Source: Buxus sempervirens
Lineage: Eukaryota; Streptophyta; Magnoliopsida; Buxales; Buxaceae
Reading direction: 5' to 3'
Length of the DNA stretch: 64,000 nt
Assembly: GCA_947561395.2 (NCBI GenBank)
Contig: OX387183.1
Span: 27,950,853-28,014,852 of the forward strand
Below, in pieces: positions 22,311-35,922 of this stretch; position 1 is the first letter of the stretch, and the number at the start of each line of letters is the position of its first letter. The notes under the pieces are model-generated. The model saw only the letters and a program-made list of their open reading frames with translations, did no database searches and was not told the origin of the DNA. The position numbers and the translations under genes were made by a program.

Positions 22311-25300
22311 TTAGGCATAGTACAGTTTGACTGCGTCTGCATTTATCGGCTCAGGAAAAATTGCCCCGTCCATTTCTTGTAGGATGATTGCTCCTCGGGA
22401 CAGAACCTTGTGGACTACGAATGGCCCTTCGTAGTTTGGCTTGAATTTCCCTCTGTTGTCCTCTTGATGAGGAAAAATTCTCTTTAGTACCAGATCTCCC
22501 ACTTTGAACTGTCGTGGCTTCACTTTCTTGTTGTAGGCTCGCGCCACTCTCTGTTGATAGAGTTGGCCATGGCACAAAGCCTTGATCCTCTTTTCATCCA
22601 ATAATTGCAACTGGTCAAATCTGGATTCTTCCCATTCGACGTCACTGATTTCAGCTTCCTTCAGAATTCTGAGTGATGGAATCTGTGCTTCCACGGGGAG
22701 GACTGCTTCCATTCCGTATACCGGGGAGAACGGGGTTGCCCCGGTCGATGTCCTAATCGATGTCCGATAGGCGTGCAGTGCATATGGCAGCTTCTCATGC
22801 CAGTCTCTGTAGGTAACCACCATTTTCTCGAGTATCCTCTTCAGATTCTTGTTGGCAGCCTCTACTGCCCCATTCATCTTGGGCCGGTATGCCGTGGAGT
22901 TTAGATGTCTGATCTTCAGATCTTCACACATCTTTTCCATGTCCTTATTATTCAGATTCTTGGCATTATCAGTGATGATTGCTTCTGGAACTCCGTAGCG
23001 ACAGACTATGTTGTTTTTGATAAACTTGAGCACATGAGACTTCTTGACATTCACGAAGGACATGGCCTCTACCCACTTGGTAAAGTAGTCAATTGCCACT
23101 AAGATGAACCGATGCCCGTTTGAAGCCGTTGGATGAACTTGGCCTATCATGTCAATTCCCCAGATGGCAAACGGCCAAGGTGATGTCATGGAGTACAGTG
23201 TGTTTGGCGGCGCGTGCATATTGTCGGCATAAATCTGGCACAGCTGACATTTTCTGACATGAGCGTAGCAGTCTGCCTCCATGGTCATCCAGTAATAGGC
23301 CATCCTTAGAATCTTCCTTGCTAGCATATGCCCATTCATGTGTGCGCCGCACAACCCTCCATGGACTTCCTCAATCAATTTTTGCGCCTCGGCTTCCCCG
23401 ACACATAGCAGTAGGGAATCGTTGTATGATTTCTTGTACAGCCTACCTCCACTGTAGAAGTATTGCCCTGCCAACCTCTGTATAGTTCGCTTCTCTGCAG
23501 CTGAGGCACCTTCTGGCAAAATTCTGTTCCTTATGTACCTTTCGATGTCCGCGTACCAAGGCTCTTCTTTGGGTGTGCTTTTCTCGATACTGAAGCAGTA
23601 AACCGGGTAGCGTCGAATTTCTATCTCCAATGGTTGCACCCAAGCATCATTCGTGATGGTGGCCATTGATGCCAGTGTGGCTAGTGCATCTGCAAATCGG
23701 TTCCCATCTCGTGGCATGTAGTCGAATGTTACGCTTTCAAATTCCTCTTCTAATTCCTTGACCAGTTCTTGGTAGGGCACCAACTTTACGTCTCTGGTCT
23801 TCCAGTCTCCCATCACTTGATAGATGATAAGACTTGAATCACCAAATACTTTTAGCTCTTGTATATGCATCTCGATTGCCACTCGCAAGCCTAACACACA
23901 TGCTTCATATTCGGCCATGTTGCTAGTGCAATCAAACAGAAGTTTTGCTGCTATCGGGTGATGGACACCGTCTGGGGAGATTAGCACTGCTCCGATCCCT
24001 TTTCCATTTACATTGACTGCCCCATCAAAGAACATCTGCCACTTGGTTTCTTCTGTATCATCTGCAGATTCTGTACACATCACATCTTCGTCTGGGAAGT
24101 GAGTCAGAAGCGGTTGGTAGTCAGGTAGTGGATGTTCTGCCAAGTGATCCGCCACAGCTTGCCCTTTTATTGCCTTCCTAGTTGTGTAGACAATGTCATA
24201 CTCAGATAAAAGGACTTGCCATCTGGCAACCCTACCAGTGGAGATCGGCTTCTCAAAGATGTACTTCAATGGATCCAGATTGGAGATTAGTAGGACTGTG
24301 TGACTAAGCAGATAGTGTCGGAGCTTCTGAGCTGCCCAGACTAGGGCACAACACGTCTTTTCAAGCACTGTGTATCTGACTTCGATGTTGGTAAATTTCT
24401 TGCTTAGGTAGTAGATTGCTTGTTCTTTCCGTCCTTTCTCATCGTGTTGTCCTAACACACATCCTACTGCCGTCTCTGAGACTGTCAGATACATGATCAA
24501 GGGTCGCCCCGGGACAGGCGGGACCAATGTCGGCGGACTCATCAGGTAGGCCTTGATCTTATCAAACGCTACTTGACAGTCGTCATTCCAAACCACAGGG
24601 TTGTTCTTTTTTAGCAGCTTGAATATAGGCTCACACACAGGAGTCATCTGTGCAATGAACCTGCTGATATACTGCAATCTGCCCAGGAACCCTCTCACTT
24701 CCTTTTCTGTAGATGGGGGAGGCATCTCCAGAATTGCCTTTGCTTTGACGGGGTCGACCTCAATGCCACGCTTGCCTACTATGAAGCCGAGCAACTTTCC
24801 TGAAGTGACTCCAACTACACATTTGTTTGGGTTGAGCCGGAGCTTGTGCTCTCTGAGTCTGTCGAACATCTTTCCAAGGTTCACCAAGTGGTCTTCTTCT
24901 TCCTTAGACTTTGCTATCATGTCATCCACATACACTTCCATTTCCTTGTGTATCATGTCGTGAAATAACAGAGTCATTGCACGCTGATATGTAGCACCCG
25001 CATTTTTCAGTCCGAATGGCATTACGCGGTAACAGTAAGTGCCCCAGTGCGTGATAAAGGATGTTTTCTCCATATCCTCAGGTGCCATTCTTATCTGGTT
25101 GTAACCAGAGAAACCGTCCATAAAAGAGAACATCGAATGCGTTGTTGTATTGTCCACCAGTACATCAATGTGCGGCAATGGGAAGTCGTCCTTCGGACTT
25201 GCTCTATTCAGATCTCTATAGTCGACACACATCCTGACCTTCCCGTCTTTCTTGGGAACTGGCACGATGTTGGCCAACCATTCCGGGTAATGAGTTACTT

Positions 25301-28300
25301 GCAAGAATCCGGCATCCAACTGCTTGGTGACCTCTTCCTTGATCTTCAGGGCCCACTCCGGCTTCGTGCGCCTTAGCTTCTGTTTCACAGGTACGGCCTC
25401 AGACTTTGTTGGTAACTGATGCACAACCAAGTCCATGTCTAACCCGGGCATATCCTCGTATGACCATGCAAACACGTCAGAATAAGATTTAAGAAAATCA
25501 AACATCTGTTTTCTCAATAATGGTGACAGCTTTTTACCAATTTGGAGAATCCTTGGTTGTGCTATTTCACCTATGTCAATTGACTCTGTTTCCTCAATGT
25601 TGGCCTGGAGACCCTTCTCGTGCCTTTCCAATGCGAGTTGGATTTCGAGCGGGGTCTCCCATGATTCATCGTCGTCCTCATGCTCGAAAGGCTCACAGGG
25701 GACGATGTTTGAATCTTCTTGCTGCGATGGGCGAGTGCCCCAATCTGACGTGTCGAGTTCTTGCTCGTTTTCAGGATTGGGCACTGGCTCATGCATTTCA
25801 TTTATTATTGCCATCTGGACTGGCTTTTCCATTTCCTCTTGTTCTTTTTGTTCAAGTATGGCAATCTTATTACCAATCCCGTGCCCCAGATCTTCCAGGT
25901 GTGCGTCGGGATTGACACTAAGATTGCGATGCTCAAGTTGCTTATTTTTGTTATTTTCTTTTTCAAACAGATGCAAGTAGTAGGAAGCATTGAGATATTC
26001 ATTAAAAATTTCAGCAGTAGCTACAACAGAAATCTCAGAGGTGACAGAAACCCCCTTTGGGATAGCAGCTTTGCTGATTGCAAAAGGCGTGGCGCTCCAG
26101 TTCTTCAGTGATGCCTCGGCTTCCTTGTTGATAGCGATCGTCTTCTCTGGCTCTCCTACCACCACCATGTTGGCGCTCTCGTCAGAAGAAATGTAGATAG
26201 GATCCTGTGCTGCGCCTCCTACCGGCTTGTTCTGGCTTCTCTCTGATCGGGGGCCAGACTCTGACGATACCCTTACCCATGATCCACTGAGGGCGATTGC
26301 TATTGGTATCTCATCCTCGGGTGGCGCATATGCAATGGTGACTTCGTTGGCTGGGTCAACTCTAGGGGGTGCAAACATTATGGGTATTCCAGTTGGTATC
26401 CCAAGCACCGTAGAAGAGTAAGCTGGTGGTGCCCATTTGCCGTAAGCTGCATGGTACACCTCTTCCGGTACTGGCCCTAGCACTTGGGGCATGCTACGGA
26501 ACATGCGGTTCAAGCCATCGCGAGTTCCAGGGTGTGGGACATAGGGGCGTGGAGGAGGCGACCTTGGCCTGCGGGTTGGCGCTCCTGAGCTGTCTCGCCC
26601 TTCCATCATGCAGACATACATGATCGGACCTTCTTCTTTGGATTCCTCAATGGGAGCAGGTGACGGCGCTTCCATCACAATTGCAGAGTTGATCGGGACC
26701 CCATCAGGGATGAATTGCTCATCTGGTGGGGCGAAGGCCATGGTAACTTCGTCAACTGAGTCCAAGGCGACCAGTGCTGGCAGGCCATCTGGCGACCCCT
26801 CAGGAGCCAATAGGTCTACCTCTACTGCATCTCCAATCGTTTCCATAGATGGTGGCTCTTCCCAGAGCATCTGAGCCAGTCCCTGCAAGTAGTCTTCTTC
26901 CATGGCAGGGGTATCCAGAAACTCATCTCCCCACCCTTGGGGGACTATGTTCTCGATAGCCTGGGCCGCTTCACGCTCCATGTTAGAGAAGCGGTGGTAC
27001 AAGTTCTCGTGCACGCATATGGGCCAGTGGGGGTCTCTCCCTTCAATTCTAGCTCTTTTCCTCTCAGCACGGTTCCCAAGGAGTCGGGAGTAGTCTTCTG
27101 GCTGCGGCTTGAACCCCAGTCCAAACCCAGCAGTCTGCTCATAAGGTTTGATGGCTACCCTGATGCCTTGCTTGTACTTGCCCAGTCCATCACCGGCTCT
27201 GAGACCCCAGTCCGCGCAGTCAGCGGCACTAAACATGTTCTTTCTTTGCCTCTTCGAGAGTCGTCGCCCCCTTTTAGACTCAGGGATATTATTCACCTGC
27301 ACCATCTCCACAGCTTGGAAATTGAGGGTGGTGGGCAACTCATAGTCCACATAGGGTACCCCAACCCTTTCGAACTCTCGATGATCCTCAGCGTGTACTG
27401 TTATAAGTTCGTTGCCTGATACGAACCGGACCATCCTGTGCAGTGTGGAAGATACTGCTCCTGCCTGATGCAGCCAAGGCCTCCCGATCAGCAGATTAAA
27501 TGAGGCGTTGATATCCATGAGTTCAAACTCCATGGTAAAGGGCCTATCTGCTATTATGATCACCAAAGTGACCTCTCCCAGTGAGTCTCTTCTGGCATTG
27601 TCGAAGCCCCTGACATTGTGAGCGCTTGGCTTGATCATCGAAGGATTCAATTGCAGGCTATGGAAGGTCCTCATTGGACATATATTCAGTGCCGATCCAT
27701 TGTCGATCATGGCCCGCTTTACAACGACATCTACACATTTCACCGTTATATAGAGTGGCTCAGTATGGTCGCAACCCTCAGGCGGCAGATCTGCTGCAGA
27801 GAAGGAGATGGCCTGGGGTGCCATGATCACTGACACCACTTCCCCTAGCTGCTCAGGATCAATGCTTGCTGGTACGTGTGCGTCCCCCAGGACCTTCATT
27901 AACACTGCCCTGTGCTTTTCTGAATCAATCAGAAGTCGCATTATGGAGATTTGGGCGGGCACCTTGTTCAACTACTGGAGGAGGTCGTACTCTGGAGTGA
28001 ACACACTATGGTGCAAATCTGTGACTTCTTCTTCTGTGGCCCTTCCCTTTCTTTTGAGGGTCGGTGGCAATTCTGTGACCATGTCCTTCCCTTTTTCTTT
28101 CCTTTTTGCTTCTGCTTCTGCTCCCTCCTCTGGTGCGGGTGGGGGGTCGGTGTTTATGTATCGACCGGATCGGGTGATCCGATCGATTTCTGCTTCAATG
28201 GTGGTGGTGGTGGCTTGATGGTAGAAAGATGGGGTGGGGTAAGGTGGGGATACCATGTTGTACGAGGGTGGTTCCAGGTTGAGTTGTGAAAGGTTAAGGG

Positions 28301-30707
28301 TGGGTGGTTCAAATGAAAGGAAGAAGGGGTCTTGTGGAGGCGAGTCCATGATGTCGTGGATGTTGAGGGTTAAAGGGCTAGGGAGAGGGGTGGGGTAGAA
28401 AAACTCTTGGTCTGTGGGTGGGTGGAAATGCACCAGAGGAAGGCCTGTAGGGGAGTCACCGCCATCTCCTTCGATGACGTTCACTGTCTCACTCTTTTCT
28501 GCTGACGTGTCATCGGAGTCTGCGTCAGCAGACTCGTCCGAGCTCTCGTACGGATTCGGCAAGTTCTCGAGTTCGGGAGTGGATGGTGGTTCCTCTTCTG
28601 CTGCGGCATGAGGGGGAGCGAACCACTCAAGCATGTTGTATGGGAGGGGGGCAGGATTAGACTCAAGTGATGACGAGTCGGTAGAGTATGCCAGATATGG
28701 GTGTGGCCCCGATGTCGCAGACATGCCCTCTGGCGGCCATCCGGTGGATAACTGGGGTGGCACCCTTGAACTACCTACTGAAGCGTCCGAGATCTGCGGC
28801 CTATCCCTGATCTGGAGCCCACTGGAGCTGCCCACTCCTTCCCTGCGTGGGGGGGATGGGGAATCACTGATCCATCCACATTGTATCGGGTTCCAAGGTC
28901 CCGTGACTTCCTCACTGCTCTGAGGTTCATCCTCAATCGTGCAGACATGGACGTCTGTCTTCTCATTAATTGCCCTTGCTGCCGAGGGGGTTCCTATTTG
29001 CGGCTGTACCCTCACTGTCTGCCCTGGCCGTCCGATAAGTATGGAAGGGTTAAGCTGCCCGGTGCCTTGATCACTGCTCACTTGATTTGCCGTCCTACTA
29101 GTGGAGGCCTTTGAGTGATCTGGGAGAGGATTGGTAGTTACTCCGGCTGCTGGAGTCTGGGCAGGTGGCGCTGGAGGGTCGACCGTGATGCGCTTACTAT
29201 CAATCAGGTCTTGGATATCGTGCCTCAAATCCCAGCACCGATTGGTGTGGTGCCCTGGAGCACCAGAGTGGTACTCGCACCGCTCTGCAGCGTTATAGCT
29301 TCTGGCGTTGACCAAACGAGGGTTCGGGGGTTTGACTTGCACGTACCCCTTCTTTAGCAAAGTAGGCAGCAACTCTGCCGGCGCATACGGGAGTGGAGTG
29401 AAAACCCGCTTCATTCTGGCCTCCATCTCTTCCCTTGTTCTTCTTACCCCTTGGTAAGCAGCTTGTCCGGTTCCTTGGGGTGCCACTGCCTCCGGTCCTT
29501 GGGAGAAATGGTGGGGTTGTGTGGGGTATACATAATTCACTGCCTGTTGTTCTGACCTCCTAGGCTCTTGCCCTTGGTTTCTGCTGGCTTGCCCTGACAC
29601 TGGCCTCCTTGGTGCGGCACTCTGCCCACTGCCATCTATCTTTCCGGCCCTTACTGCGTCTTCAATCCGATCTGCAGTCAAGATCAGGTCATTGAAGTTC
29701 GATGTACTCTGCCCCAGCAGCAGAGTGAAGAAAGGTTGGCCCAATGACGCAATAAACAATGACGTCATCTCTTGTTCTAGCAACGGCGGCTGTACTAATG
29801 CTGCCAATTCCTTCCAGCGCTTGGCGTATTCTCTTACTGACTCTTGGCTCTTCTTTGCCAGCCTCTGCAATTCTGCCCTCGTCTGCACTATCTGACTGTT
29901 CAGGCGGTACTGCTGGATGAAGACTGCTGCCAGGTCATTCCATGTCTTGATCTTAGCCTTGTCTAGACTCAGGAACCAAGAGTAAGCGGCCCCGGCTAGT
30001 GACTTCTGGAAGAACTGCACCATAATCCGCTCTTCCTTGGCATACTGGCACATGTCACCAGAATAGGACCTCAGATGGTTCAGGGGGCACCCGGTGCCGT
30101 CGAACTGGTCCAACTCAGGGCATTTGAACTTAGCCGGGAGTTGGATATCTGAAAAGAAACAGAGGCTTTCCAGAGTAGCCTCGCTCTGCACTGTGCTAGG
30201 TTGGAGTTGTTTGAGCTGCTCCTTCAGGGCAGCCATTTCCGTTCTATTCTCCTCCCTTACCGCTGTCAGCTTCTCCTCAAACTGCATTTCCTGGGTTCTG
30301 TACCAGTCCTCATCACCCTGTCCCAGATGGATAGGCAGAAACTGATCTGGTTGGGGAACATGGAATGGCACCGCCGGTGGTGGTGGTGGTGCTAGGGGAG
30401 GGGGGTTCGCTGGACGCGGCGGTGGCGCCACTTCTGCCTGTGGTGGGAATGGGGGCTGCGGCTGCTGGGCAACTGGTGCTGCCGGTGGGGCCTGCCTCAA
30501 TTCCCTCAGTTCTGTCATCAGTTCCTAGATGATGGAACCCATACTGTCCATCCTTTGCTGCATCTTATTGACCACTTGGGCATGACTGGACTCTGCCGGG
30601 TGTTGCCCTGGTGGCGTCTGCTCTCCTTGCTGTTCCATATCGAGTCTTCTCCTCGATCTTAACAGGTACGGACTTCTGAAAGCAATTTTTGGTACCTGAG
30701 GGGACAA
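22311..30707 (-). CDS. Ogre gag-pol region, copy B
   Basis: It has the same domain order and spacing as copy A. From right to left these are the Gag core (about 29660-30155), protease (about 27455-27755), G-patch (about 27110-27242), reverse transcriptase with YVDDM (about 24875-25415), Ty3 RNase H (about 24155-24515), second RNase H (about 23675-24038) and integrase (about 22318-23378). Protein differences from copy A are few and scattered. The region is nearly whole, with about two interruptions. Confidence 0.9.
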
Positions 30708-30817
30708 TTCGCAGGCATTAGTGCAATATTACACAAATTGATTACACAATTTTATCTGATTGAATTTATTCATTTATTTATTTACTTTTTGTTTTATGAT
30801 ATGATTTGACTAACTGG

Positions 30818-31313
30818 TCTATTTTAGCTTCCCTAAGGCAACAAGGGAAGAGAACCTGGTTTCGAATCAAATGATCTATTTTAGTTACCCGTAGGTAACA
30901 AGGAAAGAGAACCTTAAGGAATTTAGAAGACTGATCTATTTTGGCTATCCTAAGACGACCGGGGAAGAGAACCCTAATGATCGAATCTATTTTAGCTACC
31001 CGCAGGTAACTGGGAGAGAGAACCCTACTTTTTTTTGGAAGCTGATCTATTTCAACCGCTCAGAAGCGACTGGGAAAGAGAACCCTATTTTTTTGGAAGC
31101 TGATCTATTTCAACCGCTCAGAAGCGACTGGGAAAGAGAACCCTATTTTTTTCGAAAGCTGATCTATTTTAGCCGCTCGGAAGCGACTGGGAAAGAGAAC
31201 CCTATTTTCTGAAAGCTGATCTATTTTAGTCACTTGGAAGTGACTGGGAAAGAGAACCCGGTCGAACTAATCTATTTTAGCTGTTTAGGCAAGGAAAGAG
31301 AACCTTCAATTTA
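30818..31313. repeat. ~57-bp tandem repeat array, copy B
   Basis: This matches 11060-11555 unit for unit, with the same number of units and the same unit-specific inverted repeats. Confidence 0.85.
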
Positions 31314-31450
31314 AGGGGTTTTGCTTGAGCTCAGAATCACAGGGTTGGACCAAACAAGGTCCCAGAAAGGGGACTGAAGAACAGCACTCAGGGTTGCCTT
31401 AACCAAATCCTGACTCACTCGTCGGGGGTCTCGGCGATACAAAGATTCGG

Positions 31451-32600
31451 CTAGTAGTACCCGGACGCTCCGCAGCCAATATCCGATTCACTCACCGGCG
31501 GCTTTGGTGTCACTAAAAGGGGTAGGCTATGCCAGGACGCTCCTCCACCAATATCCGACTCATCCGTCGACGGCTTCGGTGCCCTAAGAATTCGGCTAGT
31601 AGTACCCGGACGCTCCGCAGCCAATATCCGATTCAATCACCGGCGGCTTTGGTGTCACTGAAAGGGGTAGGCTATGCCAGGACGCTCCTTCACCAATATC
31701 CGACTCATCCGTCGGCGGCTTCGGTGCCCTAAGAATTCGGCTAGTAGTACCCGGACGCTCCGCAGCCAATATCCGATTCACTCACCGGCGGCTTTGGTGT
31801 CACTGAAAGGGGTAGGCAATGCCAGGACGCTCCTCCACCAATATCCGACTCATCCGTCGGCGGCTTCGGTGCCCTAAGAATTCGGCTAGTAGTACCCGGA
31901 CGCTCCGCAGCCAATATCCGATTCAATCACCGGCGGCTTTGGTGTCACTGAAAGGGGTAGGCTATGTCAGGATGCTCCTTCACCAATATCCGACTCATCC
32001 GTCGGCGGCTTCGGTGCCCTAAGAATTCGGCTAGTAGTACCCGGACGCTCCGCAGCCAATATCCGATTCACTCACCGGCGGCTTTGGTGTCACTGAAAGG
32101 GGTAGGCAATGCCAGGACGCTCCTCCACCAATATCCGACTCATCCGTCGGCGGCTTCGGTGCCCTAAGAATTCGGCTAGTAGTACCCGGACGCTCCGCAG
32201 CCAATATCCGATTCAATCACCGGCGGCTTTGGTGTCACTGAAAGGGGTAGGCTATGTCAGGACGCTCCTTCACCAATATCCGACTCATCCGTCGGCGGCT
32301 TCGGTGCCCTAAGAATTCGGCTAGTAGTACCCGGACGCTCCGCAGCCAATATCCGATTCACTCACCGGCGGCTTTGGTGTCACTGAAAGGGGTAGGCTAT
32401 GCCAGGACGCTCCTCCACCAATATCCGACTCATCCGTCGGCGGCTTCGGTGCCCTAAGAATTCGGCTAGTAGTACCCGGACGCTTCGCAGCCAATATCCG
32501 ATTCAATCACCGGCGGCTTTGGTGTCACTGAAAGGGGTGGGCTATGCCAGGACGCTCCTCCACCAATATCCGACTCATCCGTCGGCGGCTTCGGTGCCCT
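31451..32600. repeat. 145-bp tandem repeat array, copy B
   Basis: It has the same eight units in the same order of variants as copy A, including the odd/even 290-bp alternation. An array that had changed since the two copies parted would differ in unit number. It does not, which again marks the duplication as recent. Confidence 0.95.
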
Positions 32601-32946
32601 ACAGGTTTGACCGTATGATCTTGAAAAGATGCAGACGGGTGTGATCTGAGCTCAAAGTCTCGGGTGTTTTTTAAACACTTGCCGGGTTTGGCGATCTCAA
32701 TGAGAGAGATGCAATCAAAGGAAATTAGGTGGTCGCAGCGAATAAGCACATTGCAATTATCTGGAGAGAGGTGGTCTGTCGGAGACCGATTTGCCCTATT
32801 GGAGGGAATTAATTATTTTATCTCTTGTTCTTATTAAGTTTGCACAATATGTAGCAAAGTAGAAATAAATTCATGCTTTAATCAAAAGGCGCCGTCACGG
32901 CACAAAGTACATCATCATTCATGGCAAAATACAACAAAGCCAAAGT
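32601..32946. other. Spacer between repeat array and ORF1, copy B
   Basis: This is the counterpart of 12843-13188. I see no gene or repeat. Confidence 0.6.
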
Positions 32947-34428
32947 CTAGCTAGGTTGGTCATCATCATAGTGGGAGGACACGTCCTGCCTCCTCAAGGC
33001 TCGCAGAAGCTTGTTCCGCAGACGTCGGTCCTCCTCAGCGCGCTTGCGCACTAATTCCATTGCGTGTTGCAAGGCCGTATTGGCCTGCCTGCTCTCCCGT
33101 TCCGAATCCACATAAGCTGAATGGATACGGGAGTGAGTCTCTTGCAGTTCGGCCACCCTGTCCCTATATGTGTTAGGGGGCGGAACTGGAATGTCGCCTG
33201 ATGCGACAGACTGAAGAGGTGGGGGGCCGTTGTGGCCGAACTCCCGAGCTATCCACTGCTCGTAGTCTCGAAAACGTGATTCGATGAAGACGTCTTCTCG
33301 ATATACACACATTGTCTTCCATTCCACCAGCAGTTGGGTCCTTAATCCCTTGGTGAGTGGACCAATCAAATTGCCCAAGTCGTCCTTGACCGGGATTCCC
33401 TGCGGTTTCCCAAACTGTCTCAGAACTCGAATCGGATAGTATGGCACGGCATGGGTAAGGCCTATCAAGGCAAGTCCCTCTCTTTTCTTGAAAGCTATGA
33501 TGGGGGTGTAGGGGATGTTGTAGGTACCCCACCATCTAATGTCTGTTTCTCCCTTCAGGTAGAGAAAGTGGTTAAACCAATCCTCACGAGCGGGTAGGTC
33601 TGGTTCAATCTCTCTTTGAGCCAACCAATGGATGTTATCGCCGGTTGCCTTGTAATATGCACTGACTGGTGATGACACCATCAGGTGGTCTTGCAGCCAA
33701 AGGTGGAGGAGGGGAGCGCACCCTTGAAACCTCCGAGTTCCGTTTTTGGACAAAGTCAGGGAATGGAACAATTGAGCTAGGATCAGTGGCATGATTCGGT
33801 ACCCTGCCCTGAGTTGATCCACAATTTCCATGAGGGCCAAATTAATGGTGTCTCCCCCAGTTGGAAAGAAGATTTGTGACAGAACCACAAGGGTGAAGGT
33901 GTCAAACCAAGCCCGGGGTCTTTACTGCTTTTTGTTTCTCATTTTCTCAGCTAGGAATGTTTTAGAGACCCGAGTAAATGATTTGTCACCTCCTAAGGTC
34001 TGAAATTCTCCCCTTGAGAGGCCAAAGAAAACACAAGCTTCATTCTTGTGACTTTCTTTGAGACTTGGCCTGGCGGGTTCTCCTAAGTCACGAAATCGGA
34101 GGAACAGGTCAAGTTCCTCAATTGTGGGAGTCAACTCATTGACCCCGAATCGAAACACTGAAAGCTGGGGATCCCAGAAAAGCAGGGCTGCTTGGATCAT
34201 ATCCCAGTTAATCGGCACATTTAACAGGGACAAAGTCTGTCCCATGTGGTATTTGTGCTCCCATTCAATCTGCTCACTCCCTTGGAGCTGCCTTGTCCAA
34301 GAACGGATCCAGGGGGTATCCCAGGCACACTTCTCTATCCTAGGGAAACGGGTTCTCTCAGATGAGGATGAAGATGCCATGCCAACTATCCGATCAAAAT
34401 TCCGAGTCAAATTAAGGTTCCACACCAA
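32947..34428 (-). CDS. Ogre ORF1 region, copy B (plant-mobile-domain-like)
   Basis: The reading is the same as ORF1 of copy A. A plant-mobile-domain-like core follows a Ser-rich start near 34380, and a charged coiled-coil-like tail ends the protein. I saw no protein difference from copy A. About one interruption. Confidence 0.75.
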
Positions 34429-35899
34429 GACCCTAAGTTAGTCCTAAGACATGCATAATTTTAAGCAAAAGAGATAACCACTAGCAGTTCTATCATGCTT
34501 CACCAAAATGAGTAAAAACAAAACAGTGCGGAATTTAACTCAGGCACACATGGTGTGTGGTCCTAGGGGTTGGCGCCAGTTAAGGCGCGACTCCTAGACA
34601 TACTTGTGTAGAAGAGCACATTCAAGTCCCGATCAGTCCTTCTGTCTTTCATCTGTTCTTTCATCTGCTTTCAGTGTCGGACCCTAGCGAAATTACAACT
34701 TGCCATCGAGGGCGAATTTTTACAAGATGTTTACAAAAGCTGCAAAGAATTCATCCTTAAGGCTGTTGGGAGCCAAAAGGGAGGATACAAATTGCTTTCA
34801 AAGTGGGTAGGCTAAAAATCCCTAAATCTAGGGTTTAGTACCCTGGCATGCTTTCATCTGTCTGTCTGATCTGGCCGGCTTTCGTCTGCTCTAAAAGACC
34901 AATCTGGACTTAAAGTGCTCCCAGCGAACTCTAATGGGTCAAGACCCATAGCATACAGGACTCCATGCATGGATCTGGGGTGGTTCCCCTGATCATGGTT
35001 AGGTGAGTTTCCTAAGCCAGGGCCGAGGTAGCCCAGCAGCTGGGGTTTACTCAATTTGATGCAAGAAACGGGGGTTGCTGCCCCTGATGGACTCTGAATT
35101 TTATTCCAATTTTATTCATCATTCACATCCTACTCACCCTCTCATGCTCAACGCAAGGTTCATTCAGAAACGTTAGGTGGGGGAGGATACCCAGCCCGAG
35201 ACATAAGCCTACAAGGGTCTGGACCAGTACTGGATCCTCGCGTGCCACGGCAAGAAACCAGTGGTGCTAATGGACTCCAGAAAACTGGGGGGATGGGTTT
35301 ACCCTGCTTTCCCCGGCAAGCCACGGGAGCGTAGGTGCTAATACCATCCCAAAGATCAGTTCATAGTAAGAAGAAGGGTAGGCTGCTAGAGAGGTCTAAG
35401 TTTTGGTAAAGAAGTAGCAATATCCGATTCACTCATCTATCAAAGGTCGGATCATTCACGCATCCTCCCTCGTGCGTGTCACCCCACGCAGTTTCATCAC
35501 ACAAAAATGCGGGAATTTAAAATTTACATCTATGCCATCATCCATCCACGGTGTGGTGGTGTGCCCGTGTGTGCAGTTGGGCTGCGTGCTGTGCCTATAT
35601 GGGTGAGTTTTGTCTGGATTTAGGTGATAAAGGAATCCCTACTGCCTCGTATAGTAAGGTGCAGAATTGGCACGTTTTACGATGTCCTGGGAGAATCCCC
35701 AGGTAAGTGGAGGGTCACAGGGGACCTCTTAAATTCCACTTGCCTTAGGCAATTATCGCGTCCTTGTGGCAGGACTCCCCAGAATACGTAGCTACGTGTA
35801 TTCTACACCTTGCTATATAGGGTAGCAAGAGTTCCTAAATATCCACTAATTCCCTCTTAAGCTGACTCGGTCTAAGCAGGGTCATACTGGGCTGAGTTG
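34429..35899 (-). other. 5' leader of Ogre copy B
   Basis: This is the counterpart of 14671-16141, without a convincing gene. It holds the same isolated 18-base match to the 145-bp repeat core near 35418-35435. Confidence 0.65.
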
Positions 35900-35917
35900 T
35901 CCCCAGTGGAGTCGCCA
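35900..35917 (-). other. Primer binding site for tRNA-Arg(ACG), copy B
   Basis: It is identical to the copy A site: tccccagtggagtcgcca on plus, five bases inside the LTR edge at 35923. Confidence 0.88.
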
Positions 35918-35922
35918 GGCTA